In this document: positions 61,861 through 64,000 of the stretch, one piece after another | How positions within the stretch are numbered: the stretch's first letter is position 1 | Layout of the letters: every line of letters starts with the position of its first letter | Assembly (NCBI GenBank): GCA_963669155.1 | Contig: OZ022595.1 | Span: forward strand, 248,001 to 312,000 | Length of the DNA stretch: 64,000 bases | Direction: 5' to 3' | Origin: Arbacia lixula | Lineage: Eukaryota > Echinodermata > Echinoidea > Arbacioida > Arbaciidae | Program-made: the position numbers and the translations under genes | The notes under the pieces: model-generated | What the model saw: the letters and a program-made list of their open reading frames with translations, nothing else | Told to the model about the DNA's origin: nothing | Database searches by the model: none

Positions 61861-62234
61861 TCATTGAGAATCTGATTTGGGAGACAAGAACAGGTCACCC
61901 ACAAGTCGTGCTTTCAGTCGTGCGTAAATTATGCATCTTTTTGCAACTAATGCATGCGCAATGCGCGCATAAAACGATCGCATCGCTTCCTGGCTAGTGG
62001 AGATTTCAAAAAATGCAGGCGTATGAAGGTCGCGGCGCGTGCTGGATAGTAAGACGTCGTCCTCGGTCAGTATGTCACTAATTATTGTGTGCAAATGGCA
62101 CTCGTTTCTGCCGGCCATAACTACAATATCAAAGTTGTAATTATACGGATCATGCATGGGTGTATCCACATGGTCAGTAACCATGGTAACGCATATCTCT
62201 TCATTCCCAGAGAGTGGTGTGACGCTGCCGGTTG
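61861..62234 (-). CDS. Possible third exon of an unrecognised minus-strand gene
   Basis: An acceptor-like TCATTACAG ends at 62,235. From there one frame is open for about 124 codons to a stop at 61,861, beginning (after the split codon) TTGSVTPLSGNEEICVTMV. The phase it needs (one base carried over) is the one left by the candidate exon at 62,414-62,555, with an intervening intron of 179 bases. The acceptor lacks a good pyrimidine tract, and an open frame this long can arise by chance. The later residues (after about 70) look less protein-like, so a real exon may end earlier. No family recognised. Confidence 0.2.
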
Positions 62235-62413
62235 CTGTAATGACACTCGATTCGGACTTGTCATAATGTCTTCTTCGATGTGAACAAATCATGTGTAGAT
62301 ATAATTTGAGAGAACATTGAATATCACAAATGTTTTATGGTAACAGGAGACCGGATAGGGGAAAACACACATCGCTGGAGGAGAAGTAGTAGAAGTGATT
62401 AATGGTTGCTCAC

Positions 62414-62555
62414 TCAGCTGTTTGTGGCCCGGCATGAAGACCCCCGACACAGGGCTGTTTGGGAGGAAGGGGGCGTCGGGGAAGTGACCCGTACCAGGCA
62501 GAAGAAACGTCGTCACCAGGTGCCCCTTGCCTGTCCGCCTGAGCTTCCTTTGGAT
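62414..62555 (-). CDS. Candidate internal exon of an unrecognised gene, phase 0 to phase 1
   Basis: Bounded on the minus strand by acceptor TTTTCGTGACAG and donor CTGA/GTGAGC. The 142-base interval is GC-richer than its flanks and is open in the frame IQRKLRRTGKGHLVTTFLLP continuing through GTGHFPDAPFLPNSP to GHKQL. It begins in phase 0, which is the phase in which the candidate exon at 63,182-63,262 ends. I do not recognise the protein. One other frame is open across the interval, and only the phase match favours the one given. These would be internal exons of a gene whose other exons lie outside the window or are unrecognised. Confidence 0.4.
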
Positions 62556-63181
62556 CTGTCACGAAAACAGAATACCCTCTATACTGTACGAACATAATGG
62601 ATTCGTGAACATCATATTTTTATTCATAAAATGGATGATCAAATTTTGCTTCAACTTTTATGTGACAAAGGGTCAGAAACTGATAGTCGGTCATTTTGAG
62701 TAGTTTGTTTTATACAGTATTTATTCTAATGTACTTCATGGTTTTCCACGGTGAGAGTGTTATGTAGCACCGTGTGGTTGTGTTCTTCGGGGATGATTGG
62801 TTTCACTTATTATGAAGGGAAGAAATAAGGAATGTAAATAAAGAGATGAACTTAAATTCACATTAATGATTTTAATTTGTTTATCAAAATGAAATGATAA
62901 GTAGATAATGAAGAAGACGGATATTTTGAGAAAAATCAGACGAAGTTATAATAAACAGAAGTAGAAGGGCGGATAAAATATTTCATAAATTGTAGTAAGT
63001 TTTGTAACAAACTATGGGGCTCTCCAGGCCTTTTAAGGTTTAATATCAAACTTATATAATATCACATAATGTATATAGGATTTGAATGACGTCTGTTTAT
63101 CCAACGTGCACTGCAAGCAGGACGCCTTGATTTAACGGATGTGATGGATTGTTCATTTATGCACTTCAGGCTTCATCTTAC
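62556..63181. other. AT-rich interval between two candidate exons
   Basis: Low-GC sequence without features; it would be an intron if the flanking exons are real. Confidence 0.4.
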
Positions 63182-63262
63182 CGCAGCTGATCTCCATCGA
63201 AATTGAAAATGGACTTCATCGCCGTGTTCGAAGAACAACAGCGGGCATGTCAGGGACTCCAC
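63182..63262 (-). CDS. Candidate 81-bp internal exon, phase 0 to phase 0
   Basis: On the minus strand a strong pyrimidine tract and acceptor (TTTTCTCTCCTCTATGTCTCAG, positions 63,284 to 63,263) is followed by 81 bases and the donor GCG/GTAAGATG. The 27 codons are open in only one frame, VESLTCPLLFFEHGDEVHFQ followed by FRWRSAA; the other two frames contain stops. It ends in phase 0 and the next candidate exon (62,414-62,555) starts in phase 0. Good splice sites on both sides, a single open frame and length divisible by three make this the best-looking spliced exon in the window. Product not recognised. Confidence 0.45.
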
Positions 63263-64000
63263 CTGAGACATAGAGGAGAGAAAACCACTCACACGTCGAT
63301 CCCCGCACGTACAAACCACCAATACTACGACCACTCCAATAGCATGGATATGTGTATTGTCACGGCATGATCAGCAAAAGTGACGCCATCCCCTTTTAGG
63401 CCATCATGACCATAGAACAAGAGTTAAACATGGGTGAATATCTGCTCCTCCCCCTTTCCCCTCAACCCCCCCCCCCCCTTTCCTAAGAAAAATACCAGCG
63501 ATAAATGACCAACTTGTTTTTTCTCTGAATGTGCATTTATTCAAAAGTAGTACACACGAATTCCATAGAGCGCCATTTCGTCCGGCACACACAGAGTGAA
63601 GGTAACAAAAACGCTTTGATGGATCACACACGCATCGACGCTCATGAAACGCAGACGCCCTGCTTGTCCTGACCATAATACATGAGTTTGATGCGGGTAC
63701 CCCCCCCCCCCCCCCACACACACACACACACCCCACTCTCCTGTCCCCACTCCAAAAGTGAAATAATAGAGATAAATGTCTAAGTTGTGCCGTGGACATA
63801 ACCGGCACCTCTCTGCGTGTGGTCTGCGTCGGGTTTCGCAGAAAATCCTTACGTTGGACGCAAGGCGGTGCGCATTTTTAAGGCGTTTACTATGGTACTA
63901 GCACGCAGGAGGATGCGCGCAAGGGATCGCAGAAAATGGAACGCAAGCTACAGACACGTAAAAAAACACGCACGGCCGGTTGTGACCACGGCATTTACTC
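63263..64000. other. Right end of window, no further exon recognised; C and CA runs
   Basis: C runs at about 63,465-63,478 and 63,700-63,714, the latter followed by (CA)n to about 63,732. The 134-codon minus-strand frame through these runs is low-complexity. The final 200 bases are CpG-rich, with several CGCA(A/G)G-type motifs. I find no upstream exon for the candidate gene. Confidence 0.45.

Noticed and set aside
63404-63808. 134-codon minus-strand frame near the right end
   Set aside because: Dominated by G runs and GVCVCVGGGG-type translation of C and CA runs.

Overview
This is eukaryotic, gene-poor DNA. It is AT-rich, full of microsatellites and minisatellites, and carries short inverted-repeat and retrotransposon debris. 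There are no operons, no dense ORFs and no bacterial or phage signals. The best organism guess is a marine invertebrate deuterostome, most likely a sea urchin. That rests on a lineage-expanded style of intronless RING/B-box (TRIM) gene, tRNA-SINE and CR1/L2-like LINE tails, and abundant GA, GT and CT tracts. The species is an inference and cannot be fixed from the window.

Layout. 1-8.4 kb: mostly unrecognised sequence with GA/CT tracts, a fully palindromic TA-flanked MITE (5.96-6.25 kb) and a SINE-like relic (about 7.94-8.1 kb). 8.44-10.56 kb: two very regular minisatellites, a 16-bp palindromic unit and then a 35-bp unit repeated exactly 43 times. 10.6-31 kb: unrecognised sequence with a 187-bp MITE (15.3 kb), a 46-bp minisatellite carrying TATCGATA in most units (18.9-19.3 kb), a LINE 3' end (21.7-21.9 kb), a dispersed repeat (25.4 kb) and a long GT tract. 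31.26-32.17 kb: a 0.9-kb purine-only-strand array. 36-45 kb: short tandem repeats, a tRNA-derived repeat (37 kb) whose relative lies inverted at 54.7-55.0 kb, the partner of the 25.4-kb repeat (41.4 kb), and a 430-bp near-perfect tandem duplication (43.28-44.14 kb). 46.85-47.72 kb: a pentanucleotide satellite.

The one well-supported gene is an intronless 343-residue RING/B-box/coiled-coil (TRIM-type) E3 ligase at 48.62-49.66 kb on the minus strand. The block around it (about 48.6-53.7 kb) is a segmental duplicate of about 55.65-59.47 kb. The second TRIM copy is broken. A single nonsense codon lies between RING and B-box although every zinc ligand is kept, the tail is deleted, and two tandem copies of the tail follow downstream. 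Comparing the blocks gives an empty site for a 1,880-bp TA-flanked transposon (51,445-53,324) and for a nested pair of foldback elements (50.56-50.97 kb), so the local order of events can be read.

At the right end (62.4-63.3 kb, minus strand) two or three stretches look like phase-compatible exons of an unrecognised multi-exon gene. Most of the rest is probably intergenic or intronic.
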